Positions 18,918-27,570 of a stretch of 43,071 nucleotides of DNA are shown piece after piece. The stretch comes from Paenibacillus sp. FSL R5-0490 (GTDB taxonomy: Bacteria > Bacillota > Bacilli > Bacillales > Cytobacillaceae): assembly GCF_001956215.1 (NCBI RefSeq), contig NZ_MRTQ01000033.1:1-43071 (forward strand), in the 5' to 3' direction. The notes under the pieces are model-generated. The model was not told the DNA's origin and ran no database searches. It saw only the letters and a list, made by a program, of their open reading frames with translations. Position numbers and translations under genes: made by a program. The first letter of the stretch is position 1; every line of letters starts with the position of its first letter.

Positions 18918-19061
18918 CTACTCTTTCGAATCACTCTGAATCCTGTCAACAGTCGTGGAATCGCGGGAATCCATTGCACCCTTTAGAAAATGGACAAGCA
19001 TAAATCCGACCAGCCCCAATGAAACAATAAAACCGATTGTAATAGCCCACATTAAAGCCAT
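18918..19061 (-). CDS. 47-aa small membrane protein
   Basis: A short minus-strand ORF: ATG at 19061, TAG at 18918, with GGGAGG 7 nt upstream. The protein begins MALMWAITIGFIVSLGLVGF, continues as one hydrophobic helix to about residue 26, then a charged tail (DSRDSTTVDRIQSDSKE). The good ribosome site, single TM and adjoining shared terminator support a real gene. The family is not recognised. Confidence 0.7.
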   Translation of the reverse strand: MALMWAITIGFIVSLGLVGFMLVHFLKGAMDSRDSTTVDRIQSDSKE

Positions 19062-19240
19062 CCTTTAACCTCCCTTTTCTATTAGCGCAGAATGTCCTTA
19101 CTAAAAGATATATGCCTGAAATCTGCAATCTTTCCCTTTCGATTATGAAAAAAGGAAGGGAACAGGCTGCTGCATATCGAAGTATTGAAAGATGGCATAA
19201 TGAGGTTTACAGCCAAAAGTGCTAAAGGAGGAGATCTCTT

Positions 19241-19720
19241 TTGGATTTTAAAACGGCAGACTTATGTGATGAACACAGCCAGGAGCTGCGTATTTGCCAG
19301 CAGGAGTTTAAATCTTATGGGCAAAAAAGAAAGTTTTCCGGCCCCATTTCTACGGTTAGAGTGTTTGAAGATAACGTGCTGGTCAAAGAGTCGCTGGAGT
19401 CCATTCCGGAGGGAAGTGTCCTGGTGGTGGATGGCGGAGGTTCAAAAAGATGCGCACTAATGGGGGACAGGCTTGGTGAGATAGCTCAATCAAGAAAGCT
19501 TGCCGGTGTGATTATTTATGGATGCGTTCGGGATACTGTGGAGCTTGGAAGACTGGATACTGGCATCCTGGCACTTGGCTCAAATCCTTTGAAGAGCAGA
19601 AAAGAAGGAAAAGGGGACCGCAGCATTCCTGTTACATTTGGCGGGATTGACTGGAAGCCGGGTGAATATGTATATGCAGATGAAGATGGAGTGATTGTCT
19701 CTTCTGTACCGCTTATTTAA
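19241..19720 (+). CDS. RraA-like family protein (regulator of RNase E-like / HMG-oxaloacetate aldolase fold)
   Basis: A 159-aa protein with the TTG start at 19241, 8 nt after AAAGGAGGAG. It has the typical RraA fold signatures: [31 protein letters not shown] and [14 protein letters not shown] with the conserved R-D pair. Family members are either RNase E inhibitors or class II aldolases/oxaloacetate decarboxylases. Since Bacillus lacks classical RNase E, the enzymatic role is the likelier one here. It is a single-gene unit with its own terminator. Confidence 0.85.
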   Translation: MDFKTADLCDEHSQELRICQQEFKSYGQKRKFSGPISTVRVFEDNVLVKESLESIPEGSVLVVDGGGSKRCALMGDRLGEIAQSRKLAGVIIYGCVRDTVELGRLDTGILALGSNPLKSRKEGKGDRSIPVTFGGIDWKPGEYVYADEDGVIVSSVPLI

Positions 19721-19726
19721 AGTTGA

Positions 19727-19752
19727 ACACCCGCTTATGAGCGGGTGTTTTC
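19727..19752 (+). terminator. Terminator of the rraA-like gene
   Basis: ACACCCGCT-tatg-AGCGGGTGT perfect stem, followed by TTT. Confidence 0.88.
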
Positions 19753-19809
19753 TATCTTTGGCACTTTCCTGCTTAACACAGAATACCGTATCTAAAGGGG
19801 GTGCACAGC

Positions 19810-20067
19810 ATGATTATCATCTTTTTGCTTTTATGGGCAGCCGGCATTTATCTTTTGTTCCGCAGCAGGAATGAGGAAGAAGAACACTTGGTGCTGAAGC
19901 TGATTGGTTATTATCTATTAGGAACATTTACTTTTAGTTTTAATGGCATTGTTCTGCCGGTTGGTTTTGTGATCAGTTTATTCCTGAAGCCCCGGCAGAA
20001 CAGGAGCGTGAAGCGAGTCTCTGCTATATTTGGGCTGGTCATAATGCTCCTTGGTCTATTTTTATAG
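19810..20067 (+). CDS. Small hypothetical membrane protein
   Basis: An 85-aa protein. ATG 19810 follows AAAGGGGG by 8 nt and is preferred over the upstream GTG. There are three hydrophobic stretches (about residues 1-17, 28-56 and 70-85) separated by charged loops (RSRNEEEEH; KPRQNRSVKR). Family unknown. It is convergent with the vanW-like gene, with 31 bp between stops and no clear hairpin. Confidence 0.7.
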   Translation: MIIIFLLLWAAGIYLLFRSRNEEEEHLVLKLIGYYLLGTFTFSFNGIVLPVGFVISLFLKPRQNRSVKRVSAIFGLVIMLLGLFL

Positions 20068-20098
20068 ACTGTAGTAATTTCGAATGAAATAAAGTCTT

Positions 20099-21034
20099 TC
20101 AATCCTCCTTAACCGCTTCCTTTTCAATGCTGATTTCTTCCGGCAGCATTGTTGAAGCCTTCGGGACCTGGCGGGGCTCATAGTCTATTTCATCAGATGA
20201 GTATACTCTGATCACCATCTGGCCGTGCAGGGCTTTTGCTCTTATAAGCAGGGGAAAGCTGTAACGGTTCTTAAAGGTGAAATCAGGACCATACCAGCTT
20301 ACTGTTGCATCCCGGCCGGGCGGTACATATGGAACCTTCTTGCTGTGGGAATAACGCTCGAGCACCTTCACGCCTGCCCTGTCAACTGCATTGAACAGAG
20401 TGGAGGAAACCTGGCAGATCCCGCCGCCGATATCTTCTGACAACTCCCCTCTTACGATCACCGGAGCGCGCATATAGCCTTTACCCGCCGTTCTTTTGCC
20501 GACAGCACGGTTAAAAGAAAATATTTCATTCGGAAACACAACAGTATTATCAAGAGCTTCGGCTGCAAGCTGAATATTATGAGAGCGTGAGGTGTTATTC
20601 GGATTAAAGTATGTAGCATACTGGCCGATCATTTTAACCCGGATATGGGAAAGAAGGTCCCGGTCGACTCTTGGATAAACGGGGAGCATCGGAATCTCAA
20701 TTCTGCCCGGCCCTTTATGATAAAAATAGGAATAAAAAATATCTGTGAATGCTTTACGGTGCAGTATTCTGCCGGGTTTCTCAGCAACGATCCGCCCGCT
20801 ATCGCCTATATAAGCGTTCATAGGCGGAATATACGTCTGACGATCCAATGTCTCAAGCAGCTGAATGAACCGTTCACTATCTACCAGAGGAAGCCCGGGA
20901 AAAGGTATTTGATAGTCTATTCTGCTGATAGTTGAAATGGATTTGCCGTCGTTTTCGATGGATAAATTTTCTGGGGGTCCAGCAGTCTGTGTTTGTGCTA
21001 CTATCATAATCCCTAATATCCATGAGAAATACAT
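20099..21034 (-). CDS. VanW family protein
   Basis: A 311-aa protein; ATG 21034 is chosen because GGAGGTGA precedes it, and an upstream ATG overlaps that site. A short N-terminal hydrophobic stretch (MYFSWILGIMIVA) may export or anchor it. The VanW domain occupies the C-terminal half, with NEIFSFNRAVGKRTAGKGY, IGGGICQVSSTLFNAV and RYSFPLLIRA. VanW domains occur in glycopeptide-resistance clusters and in many sporeformer surface proteins, but their reaction is unknown. There is no van cluster around it, so vancomycin resistance should not be inferred. Confidence 0.85.
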   Translation of the reverse strand: MYFSWILGIMIVAQTQTAGPPENLSIENDGKSISTISRIDYQIPFPGLPLVDSERFIQLLETLDRQTYIPPMNAYIGDSGRIVAEKPGRILHRKAFTDIFYSYFYHKGPGRIEIPMLPVYPRVDRDLLSHIRVKMIGQYATYFNPNNTSRSHNIQLAAEALDNTVVFPNEIFSFNRAVGKRTAGKGYMRAPVIVRGELSEDIGGGICQVSSTLFNAVDRAGVKVLERYSHSKKVPYVPPGRDATVSWYGPDFTFKNRYSFPLLIRAKALHGQMVIRVYSSDEIDYEPRQVPKASTMLPEEISIEKEAVKED

Positions 21035-21164
21035 ATCACACTTCACCTCCGCCATTAGTATTGGCAGGAAAGAATTCTTTCATGTGCCGAAAGAACTGTT
21101 TATCAGGCAATTTCAATCAGCATTGGCCGCTTGCTGCAAGAAGCAATTATGGAATGAAACACAC

Positions 21165-21198
21165 ACAAAAAGGAAGCTCCGGTGATTGGGGCTTCCTT
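21165..21198 (-). terminator. Terminator of the M50-like gene
   Basis: On the minus strand, an 11-bp stem with one mismatch, AAGGAAGCCCC with GGAGCTTCCTT, is followed by a T-run. Confidence 0.8.
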
Positions 21199-21209
21199 GT
21201 GAATGCCTA

Positions 21210-21719
21210 TTATCTTTTTTCATCAACCAGCTGGCAGTCTGCTGAGGAATCATCTTCATTTTTATCAACCCAGAGCTTGTACATGGCCTTCCCGTCACTA
21301 AGCGTGCCATCTGCCATATCCATTGGCAGCAGGGCGAAAAAGACATAATAAAAAGAAAAATAGACGAATTGGTACCACAGCATATTAGCATCCAGAATAC
21401 CAATTCGAATCAAGTAATTCACAAGAAAAATACTGGCAATGTTTAAAATGGATCCTCCTAAAAAGATAAGAGATTTGGTCAGTTTATTGTTGTGTGTTAA
21501 AGATGTATACTCACATCCCCCATACCAGAAGTAAAACCGCCTAACCTCCAAATACCTCGTTGAAAACAGGATTTTACCTGTGCCAATAATAACCCGGATT
21601 CCTTTCCCGCCAAAGATGGCTGCAAAGAATATATGACCCAATAGATGAATGAGTGTCACTATAGGGAATACCACAAAAAAAGCTTGCATGAACTTCATAA
21701 AATCATCATACCCAAACAT
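21210..21719 (-). CDS. M50-like membrane protein without the catalytic glutamate
   Basis: A 169-aa protein with about four hydrophobic segments. The first carries HLLGH (residues 25-29) at the place of the M50 HExxH motif. The last is followed by LLPMDMADGTLSDGKAMYKLW, which resembles the second M50 motif (N-x-x-P...SDG) with Asp142 as third zinc ligand. The expected Glu is Leu26. It therefore looks like a site-2-protease fold that could bind metal but not cleave. The start ATG follows GGAGGTCTTCCC. It is next to the lia locus but on the opposite strand. Confidence 0.65.
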   Translation of the reverse strand: MFGYDDFMKFMQAFFVVFPIVTLIHLLGHIFFAAIFGGKGIRVIIGTGKILFSTRYLEVRRFYFWYGGCEYTSLTHNNKLTKSLIFLGGSILNIASIFLVNYLIRIGILDANMLWYQFVYFSFYYVFFALLPMDMADGTLSDGKAMYKLWVDKNEDDSSADCQLVDEKR

Positions 21720-21881
21720 GGGAAGACCTCCACTTCAATAGATGTATATCAAAAACTGCATATTGCAGACATCATTATTATTTGTTTGCATACCCCATGT
21801 GTACCCCCCGGTCTGTCGTTCTAACGTACATTCTTTTTCCAGATTTCCCAGCTTTATTGAAAGAGGCCGACAAACTGCTAC

Positions 21882-21924
21882 GTCTCAGGTCTTATTTGAA
21901 AATAAAGCTGAGGCTCGTTATAGC
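21882..21924 (+). promoter_or_regulatory. Candidate liaI promoter with upstream LiaR-like site
   Basis: TTGAAA (21896-21901), exactly 17 nt, then TATAGC (21919-21924) makes a plausible sigma-A promoter 49 nt before liaI. Directly upstream, TCTCAGGTCTTAT recalls the LiaR/CesR-type box at lia promoters (from memory). CTCAG...CTGAG also flanks the -35, giving dyad symmetry. Confidence 0.45.
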
Positions 21925-21972
21925 ATTTACGTATAACAGGTAAGATGAAATCAAGAAAGGAGGAAACGAAAA

Positions 21973-22320
21973 ATGAAAAAACTTGGATTATTGATTGCAG
22001 GTGGTATTGCGGCGATGGTGCTGATTTCAAACCTTGGCCCGATCGTGGGTCTGGCAGTAAGTGCTGCAATTCTATACTTTGTGTTTAAACAATTTTTAAA
22101 AGCAGAAAGCACGATGGCAAAGATCGGCTATGGAATCATCGGGTTCATTGCTTTGATGGCCACAGCTTCCAACTTCCCGGCAATCCTGGGGCTTGCAGCT
22201 GCATACGTTCTTTACCTGGTTTATAAAAAATGGAACGATTCAGGCTCACGTGTAATGGAAGAAGATAATGACCCTTTTGCCAGCTTTGAAAAGCAGTGGG
22301 CAGAATTAAACAGAAACTAA
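21973..22320 (+). CDS. liaI: LiaI-like small membrane protein
   Basis: A 115-aa protein, almost entirely hydrophobic to residue ~85 (several closely packed helices), then an acidic tail (EEDNDPFASFEKQWAELN). In this position it matches LiaI, the membrane anchor that recruits LiaH to damaged sites; the sequence looks like the lmo0954-type form common in Bacillaceae. The ATG follows AAGGAGG. It is first in the lia locus and 17 bp upstream of liaH. Confidence 0.82.
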   Translation: MKKLGLLIAGGIAAMVLISNLGPIVGLAVSAAILYFVFKQFLKAESTMAKIGYGIIGFIALMATASNFPAILGLAAAYVLYLVYKKWNDSGSRVMEEDNDPFASFEKQWAELNRN

Positions 22321-22337
22321 AAAGAGGAGAGATCGAT

Positions 22338-22970
22338 ATGGCAAACCTATTAACAAGAATTAAAGATACAGTAATGGCAGACCTTCATGATGCATTGGAT
22401 AAAAAGGAGAAAAAGAATCCAATTGCCCTTTTAAACCAATACCTTCGTGATTGTGAGCGTGAAACTGAAAAGGTCCGCAAGCTGTTGGAACGTCAATATA
22501 CATTAAAGGAAGAATTCACCCGGGAATACGAGCAGGCGAAGAACCTTGCAGATAAACGCAAACGCCAGGCAGAGGTTGCCTCACAGGCAGGTGAAGAGGA
22601 ACTCTATCAGTTCGCCTCACAGGAGCAAATTCAGTATGAAGAGCGTGCCGGCCGTTTAAAGGATCTCCTAAACCAGGCAGTACAGCAAATGGGTGAGCTT
22701 GAAAGAAAATATGAGGAAATGAAGCATAAACTAAAGGATATGCACATCCGCCGCATGGAGCTGATGGGCCGTGAAAACATCACACGTGCCAACCACCGGA
22801 TGGATAAGGTGCTGGATCAAAACAATGATAAATCCTTTACAAAGTTCCAGGAAATCGAATCCTATCTTGACCGTCTTGAGCATCAGGTGAAAAGCTCCTA
22901 TCACCGCAGCACAATCGATGCCCGCATCGCGCAGCTGGAAAAAGAGATGGAGAAGAAGCCTGTATTGTAG
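22338..22970 (+). CDS. liaH: LiaH, PspA/IM30 family phage-shock protein
   Basis: A 210-aa coiled-coil protein from ATG 22338, after AAAGAGGAGAG; the longer in-frame start at 22296 lies within liaI. Nearly all of it is charged heptad repeat, with no TM segment. The start MANLLTRIKDTVMADLHDAL is the amphipathic helix typical of PspA/LiaH. It forms large rings under envelope stress and stabilises the membrane with LiaI. It is the main effector of the LiaRS response and is followed by a strong hairpin that limits readthrough. Confidence 0.93.
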   Translation: MANLLTRIKDTVMADLHDALDKKEKKNPIALLNQYLRDCERETEKVRKLLERQYTLKEEFTREYEQAKNLADKRKRQAEVASQAGEEELYQFASQEQIQYEERAGRLKDLLNQAVQQMGELERKYEEMKHKLKDMHIRRMELMGRENITRANHRMDKVLDQNNDKSFTKFQEIESYLDRLEHQVKSSYHRSTIDARIAQLEKEMEKKPVL

Positions 22971-23091
22971 CGGTTATTTCGTAAGCAGCAGCCCAAATTA
23001 ACGAGAGAGTAAAATAAACCCTGTCTGTATGATCTTTTTCCCAAAAAAGATAAAAACTCTTTCTACTTAATGAACAAAAAATGGTATTCTA

Positions 23092-23120
23092 AAAAGGCGT
23101 AGAAATACTGCGCCTTTTAA
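23092..23120 (+). terminator. Hairpin terminator between liaH and liaF
   Basis: AAAAGGCGTAG-aaata-CTGCGCCTTTT, an 11-bp stem with one G-U pair and T4 included in the 3' arm. It would make an abundant liaIH transcript with weaker readthrough to liaFSR. Confidence 0.78.
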
Positions 23121-23156
23121 TCAATCATTCCATATTACACAAAAGGGGGATGCCTC

Positions 23157-23891
23157 ATGAACACGAACAACAAAAGCGATTATATGAGCTGGATCATCAT
23201 ATTGGGCATTGTCTTTCTCTTTGTGGAAATAGCCTTTTTTAACAGCGGCGTGGTATTCTCTCTTCTTGTGCCAATTGGAATGGTATATATCGGAAGAAAG
23301 TGGATGCCTAAGAGCTCCGGTAAATGGCTTTTCTGGCTTGGACTAATTTTTCTGCTCATCAATATTTTCAGCATGATGACGCTGAAATTTTTCCTGCTGG
23401 CGATTCTGGTTCACCTGCTGATTCAGTTTTGGCAATCCAAAAAAGAACCTAAACGAATTCAGCCGGAATTAAAGGAACCGGCAGTCAATCTCCAGAAAGA
23501 AACGTTCATAAAAAAGAATCCTCTTTTTTCCAATATATTTGTCGGCCAGCAAAAAACGCCTGAGCAGGTGTATGAATGGAACGATATCAATATCCAGACC
23601 GGCATAGGTGATACGGTTATCGACTTAAGCTATACAGTTATTCCAAAGGGAGAAACCGTCATTTTTATCCGGAACTTTATCGGAAATGTACAGGTGCTTG
23701 TTCCCTATGATGTGGAGGTTACTGTCAGTCATTCAGCGATAGCCGGTAAGGCACGGATATTCGAGTACGAAGAATCAAAGATGTTTAATCAGCATCTTCA
23801 CGTTCAGACGCCTGGCTATGAACAGTCAGGACAGCGCGTTAAAATTTTCACTTCTTTTGCAGCCGGGGATATCGAGGTGAAGCGCGTATGA
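23157..23891 (+). CDS. liaF: LiaF, membrane inhibitor of the LiaRS system
   Basis: A 244-aa protein. The N-terminal ~95 residues contain four closely spaced hydrophobic segments. A Gln/Lys-rich linker leads to a soluble beta-rich C-terminal domain with GIGDTVIDLSYTVIPKGETV and FIGNVQVLVPYDVEVTVS, the LiaF-like signature. LiaF holds LiaS in the phosphatase state until the envelope is disturbed by antibiotics such as bacitracin or daptomycin. It overlaps liaS by 4 nt (ATGA). The ATG follows AAGGGGGATG. Confidence 0.92.
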   Translation: MNTNNKSDYMSWIIILGIVFLFVEIAFFNSGVVFSLLVPIGMVYIGRKWMPKSSGKWLFWLGLIFLLINIFSMMTLKFFLLAILVHLLIQFWQSKKEPKRIQPELKEPAVNLQKETFIKKNPLFSNIFVGQQKTPEQVYEWNDINIQTGIGDTVIDLSYTVIPKGETVIFIRNFIGNVQVLVPYDVEVTVSHSAIAGKARIFEYEESKMFNQHLHVQTPGYEQSGQRVKIFTSFAAGDIEVKRV

Positions 23892-24904
23892 GTATCATTC
23901 AGCGGCAAATTGCATGGGGAGCGGGCATGTCCCTCCTCATTCTTGCTGTCCTGACAGCCTCTTTTTTTACGATGTTCCCCATTCCCGGCTGGCGGGATCT
24001 TTGGGAAACGGAAATACTTGATATTCCATTTATCTTATTTGTGCCGAGCGTAAGCCTGGCCATAGGCCTGATCTTTGGTCTGCTGTCAGGCATTTACTGG
24101 CGCCGGCAGCTTTTTGCTGTAGACACTATGCTCCACCAGGTCGAAGAAGGCAGGCAATTGGATGTGCCGGAAACGGGTAAAGAACTGCAGTCCATAGCAG
24201 TCAGAGCCGAGAAGATTCAAAAAAATATAGCAGAACAGGCAAAGATCTCTCAAAAGCTGGCAAATGAAAAAGCGGAAGATATCGAGAACAGGATGCAGGA
24301 AATCGTTTCACAGGAACGGAACAGGCTTGCCCGTGAGCTTCACGACTCTGTCAGCCAGCAGCTGTTTGCAGCATCGATGATGATGTCCGCCATTACTGAA
24401 ACCCAGCAGGATCCGGAAGACAGGCAGGCAAAACAACTGAAAATGGTGGAGGAAATGATCCATCAGTCACAGCTCGAAATGCGTGCCCTGCTCTTACACC
24501 TTCGTCCGGCTGCACTTAAGGGCAAAAGCCTTCAGGAAGGAATTGAAGAGCTTCTGGTCGAATTGCTTCAGAAAGTTTCCATGGAGATTGAATGGAAGGT
24601 GGAGAGTTTTCCGCTTGATAAAGGGGTGGAAGACCATTTATTCCGGATCCTTCAGGAGGCAGTGTCCAACACACTCCGCCATTCCAAATCGCAAAATCTT
24701 GAAGTGCTTCTGATTCAAAGAGATGATTATGCCATACTCCGGGTGGCTGATGATGGAGTCGGGTTTGATGTAGAGGAAACAAAGGCAGGCTCCTATGGTC
24801 TGCAGAATATGTATGAACGCGCAGCGGAAGTTGGCGGCAGCATGAAAATCATCAGTGTGAAAAATAAAGGAACCCGCCTTGAAGTAAAGGTTCCGATTAT
24901 GTAA
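23888..24904 (+). CDS. liaS: LiaS, envelope-stress sensor histidine kinase
   Basis: A 338-aa HPK7-type (HisKA_3) kinase. Two TM helices (about residues 10-30 and 47-69) enclose a very short extracytoplasmic loop, typical of intramembrane-sensing kinases. A linker/HAMP-like region leads to the phosphoacceptor His152 in ERNRLARELHDSVSQQLF. The HATPase domain has QEAVSNTLRHS (N box) and DDGVGFD. It works with LiaF and phosphorylates LiaR. ATGA coupling with liaF suggests matched synthesis. Confidence 0.93.
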   Translation: MSIIQRQIAWGAGMSLLILAVLTASFFTMFPIPGWRDLWETEILDIPFILFVPSVSLAIGLIFGLLSGIYWRRQLFAVDTMLHQVEEGRQLDVPETGKELQSIAVRAEKIQKNIAEQAKISQKLANEKAEDIENRMQEIVSQERNRLARELHDSVSQQLFAASMMMSAITETQQDPEDRQAKQLKMVEEMIHQSQLEMRALLLHLRPAALKGKSLQEGIEELLVELLQKVSMEIEWKVESFPLDKGVEDHLFRILQEAVSNTLRHSKSQNLEVLLIQRDDYAILRVADDGVGFDVEETKAGSYGLQNMYERAAEVGGSMKIISVKNKGTRLEVKVPIM

Positions 24905-24947
24905 ATATTGTCTGCTTGGGCAAGACTAAATTCTGAGGGTGAGGCCA

Positions 24948-25580
24948 ATGATTAAAGTACTTTTTGTGGATGATCATGAAATGGTTCGGATTGGAGTGTC
25001 TTCCTATTTGACGGCACAGCCGGATATTGAGGTTATAGGAGAAGCGGATAACGGAAAAACAGCGATTGATATGGCACTTGAATTGCGGCCGGATATCATT
25101 CTGATGGATCTCGTTATGAAGGAAATGGACGGAATCGAGGCGACCGGAAGAATCATCGAACAATGGCCGGAAGCTAAGATCATCATTGTGACAAGCTTCC
25201 TGGATGATGAAAAAGTGTATCCGGCTTTGGAAGCAGGGGCGACAAGCTATATGCTGAAAACCTCCAAAGCCAGTGAAATTGCAGAGGCAGTCCGCTCGAC
25301 CTATCATGGACAGTCAGTGCTTGAACCGGAAGTAACCGGCAAAATGATGGTGAAAATGAGGCAGAAAAACCAGCTGCTGCCCCATGAAGAGCTGACAAGC
25401 CGTGAGATGGAAATCCTCCTGCTAATGACAGAAGGAAAAACGAACCAGGAAATCGCCGACGAGCTTTTCATTGCCTTAAAAACAGTCAAAACACATGTGA
25501 GCAATATACTAAGCAAACTGCAGGTGCAGGATAGGACCCAGGCTGTCATATATGCCTTTAAGCACTCGCTTGTTAAATAA
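24948..25580 (+). CDS. liaR: LiaR, NarL-family response regulator
   Basis: A 210-aa regulator. ATG 24948 is preferred over GTG 24939 because GAGGGTGAGG lies just upstream. The receiver domain has acidic pocket DDH (8-10), phosphoacceptor Asp54 in ILMDLVM and the switch Thr/Lys regions (VTSF, YMLK). The C-terminal LuxR/NarL HTH contains [20 protein letters not shown] and [12 protein letters not shown]. Phospho-LiaR activates liaIH. It is last in the locus, with a terminator following. Confidence 0.93.
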   Translation: MIKVLFVDDHEMVRIGVSSYLTAQPDIEVIGEADNGKTAIDMALELRPDIILMDLVMKEMDGIEATGRIIEQWPEAKIIIVTSFLDDEKVYPALEAGATSYMLKTSKASEIAEAVRSTYHGQSVLEPEVTGKMMVKMRQKNQLLPHEELTSREMEILLLMTEGKTNQEIADELFIALKTVKTHVSNILSKLQVQDRTQAVIYAFKHSLVK

Positions 25581-25589
25581 TGTCTTTGG

Positions 25590-25622
25590 AGAGCTAATCA
25601 TGATATTAGCTCTTTTTATTTT
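25590..25622 (+). terminator. Terminator of the lia locus
   Basis: AGAGCTAAT-catgat-ATTAGCTCT perfect stem, followed by TTTTATTTTT. Confidence 0.9.
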
Positions 25623-25694
25623 TGCTAAAAATGATTCAGAATCTGCTGATGAGGGTAAAAATAAAACCAAACAAAAATATTTGGCGGTGATGTA

Positions 25695-26645
25695 ATGTCT
25701 GTGATTGCTTTATTGAAAAAAGGAAACAAATCATCGGGAATGGCAGCAATCGGAAATACGGCACTCGCAATTGCGAAAGGCCTGGCAGCTTTTGCAAGCG
25801 GGAGCGGGGCCATGCTTGCCACGACCCTTCATTCTCTTGCAGATGCATTGAATCAGGGGTTTGTGTTCTTTGGCAGCGCGCTTGCGGAAAAGGCGCCAAC
25901 CAAAAGATTCCCAACTGGATTTGGCCGGGTGATCAACCTGTTTGTATTAATTGCTGTTATCGTCATTTCCATCATGGCCTATGAAACTTTACATAAAGGC
26001 TGGGAATTGATTCAGCATCCAAAGGAATCAACCGACCTCTGGCTCAATGTGGGAGTAATGATACTTGCAGTTGCCGTTGATGGATTTATTTTAGTAAAAG
26101 CCATGAAGGAAATCGGCCATGAAACGAGGAATCCTGCTAAAGGATTTGACATTATTCCTGTTGCCTTTAAAAATGTCAGGCTTGCCTCTCCTCCAACACG
26201 ACTGGTTTTTTATGAAGATATTATCGCGACATTTGGTGCGCTGCTTGCCCTTGTTTCGATTCTGATCGCTCATTTTACAGGGCTTTACTTCCTGGACGGA
26301 GTGGGCACGATTTTAATTGGGCTGCTTCTGGTGGGAATCGCTGTGAAAATTGGATTTGAAAATACGCTTGGCCTGATTGGAGTGGCCGCGCCAAAAGATA
26401 TCGAAGACCGTATTGCCGATATTATTCTTGGTGACCCCCAGGTCGTGGATATTAAACAGCTGCGTCTGATTCAGGAGGGAAGAAGATATCATGTGGAAGG
26501 GTACATTGAGCTGGTTGAAGGTCTGACCCTTGCGGATGCGGATGATATAAAAATCGGTGTAAGGAATCAGCTGCTTGATGACCCTGATATTAGTGACGTA
26601 ACGCTCGGAATACTTGAAACAGACCAAATCCAGACATGGAAATGA
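25695..26645 (+). CDS. Cation diffusion facilitator (CDF) family transporter
   Basis: A 316-aa divalent-cation/proton antiporter. It has about six TM helices and a C-terminal cytoplasmic domain (from ~residue 235). The metal-site motif in the second helix, HSLADALNQ, gives His46 and Asp50. The fifth-helix region reads FYEDIIATFGAL, and GVGTILIGLLL follows, as in one large CDF subgroup. The metal (Zn, Mn, Fe or Co) cannot be told. The start follows GGCGGTGATG. It is a single gene with a bidirectional terminator shared with the TspO-like gene. Confidence 0.88.
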   Translation: MSVIALLKKGNKSSGMAAIGNTALAIAKGLAAFASGSGAMLATTLHSLADALNQGFVFFGSALAEKAPTKRFPTGFGRVINLFVLIAVIVISIMAYETLHKGWELIQHPKESTDLWLNVGVMILAVAVDGFILVKAMKEIGHETRNPAKGFDIIPVAFKNVRLASPPTRLVFYEDIIATFGALLALVSILIAHFTGLYFLDGVGTILIGLLLVGIAVKIGFENTLGLIGVAAPKDIEDRIADIILGDPQVVDIKQLRLIQEGRRYHVEGYIELVEGLTLADADDIKIGVRNQLLDDPDISDVTLGILETDQIQTWK

Positions 26646-26650
26646 TGAGA

Positions 26651-26679
26651 AAAGGAAGCCTTGTGATGAGGCTTCCTTT
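26651..26679. terminator. Bidirectional terminator, CDF and TspO-like genes
   Basis: An 11-bp stem AAAGGAAGCCT with AGGCTTCCTTT and a 7-nt loop has T-runs on both strands. Confidence 0.88.
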
Positions 26680-26688
26680 CTTAATGTC

Positions 26689-27405
26689 TTACCTTTTTTT
26701 CCTTGTCAGCAGAATCCCTGCCGCTGTAAAAAAGGCAGCGAAGTAAGCGGCAAAAGCCACATTTGGGTCATTTTCCATATTCCTGACGCCAATGCCGATA
26801 AATGCCCAAACAAACACAAGCGGATAAACCCAGTCATTATTCTTAATCCGGAACACAAGGGCGAGGGCGGTGGCCACTGAGAGCATGATGTATGTCCACA
26901 AACTATCTTTAAGACCCCATCCATCCCAGCCTATATAGGTAAGATAAAAGCTGATATTTGCAATCGCCGCTACAGAAATCCAGCCTAAGTAAACGGAAAA
27001 TGGGGCAATATCCAGAAACTCAGGATCAAATTTCCTGACATTCTTGTATAAAAAAATGAGAGTAAAAAGAAGTGCAATCATAATGAGTAAGGATAAAAGA
27101 AAATACTCGTAGTGCCAGGCGAAAATCCATAGACTGTTTAACATGCAGCTCACAATGAACAGAAGACTGGTCTGCCTGTAAATAGGAAGATTCCTTCGCT
27201 TCTTTGGAACTTGCCTTGCCAGCCAGACACCCAGCAGCAAATAGATAAATCCCCAAATGCTGAATACATACCCTGCCGGGGTGAAAAGAACCTCCAGCTT
27301 GTTGGATATCTCACCTGTTGTCTGCCCATTCAAAGGCAGAATGTTTGCCAGCGCATTTACTGCAATCATGACCAAATAGGCCGCTATTTCAAAAAGTAGA
27401 ATCAA
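26689..27405 (-). CDS. Tryptophan-rich TspO/MBR-like membrane protein
   Basis: A 238-aa integral membrane protein with about seven hydrophobic segments and many Trp. The TspO/MBR-type pattern is seen in FTPAGYVFSIWGFIYLLLG and in LYLGWISVAAIAN-like VYLGWISVAAIAN. It is longer than canonical TspO (~160 aa) and belongs to the extended tryptophan-rich sensory group. TspO proteins bind porphyrins and related ligands; the role here is unknown. It probably starts at TTG 27405 after AAGGAGAGG. It is divergent from the sigma-54 activator gene. Confidence 0.8.
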   Translation of the reverse strand: MILLFEIAAYLVMIAVNALANILPLNGQTTGEISNKLEVLFTPAGYVFSIWGFIYLLLGVWLARQVPKKRRNLPIYRQTSLLFIVSCMLNSLWIFAWHYEYFLLSLLIMIALLFTLIFLYKNVRKFDPEFLDIAPFSVYLGWISVAAIANISFYLTYIGWDGWGLKDSLWTYIMLSVATALALVFRIKNNDWVYPLVFVWAFIGIGVRNMENDPNVAFAAYFAAFFTAAGILLTRKKR

Positions 27406-27570
27406 AAATACCTCTCCTTCCCTTATAAGAGTATATATTCCACTTTTAATGCAGCTATAATCTTTGAAAGTTTTAATTTTATTTTTATACTAAAATACGA
27501 ATTTTTATTAATTTATCCCATCAGCATCTTTTCATTTCCACTAAAATGATGTATAGTCTTATACAAATCT

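Noticed and set aside
19185..19460. 91-aa ORF over the start of the rraA-like gene
   Set aside because: Different frame from a well-supported gene with a perfect ribosome site; no family resemblance.
20099..21034. Vancomycin resistance locus
   Set aside because: Only a VanW-domain protein is present; no vanA/B ligase, vanH, vanX or VanRS near it.
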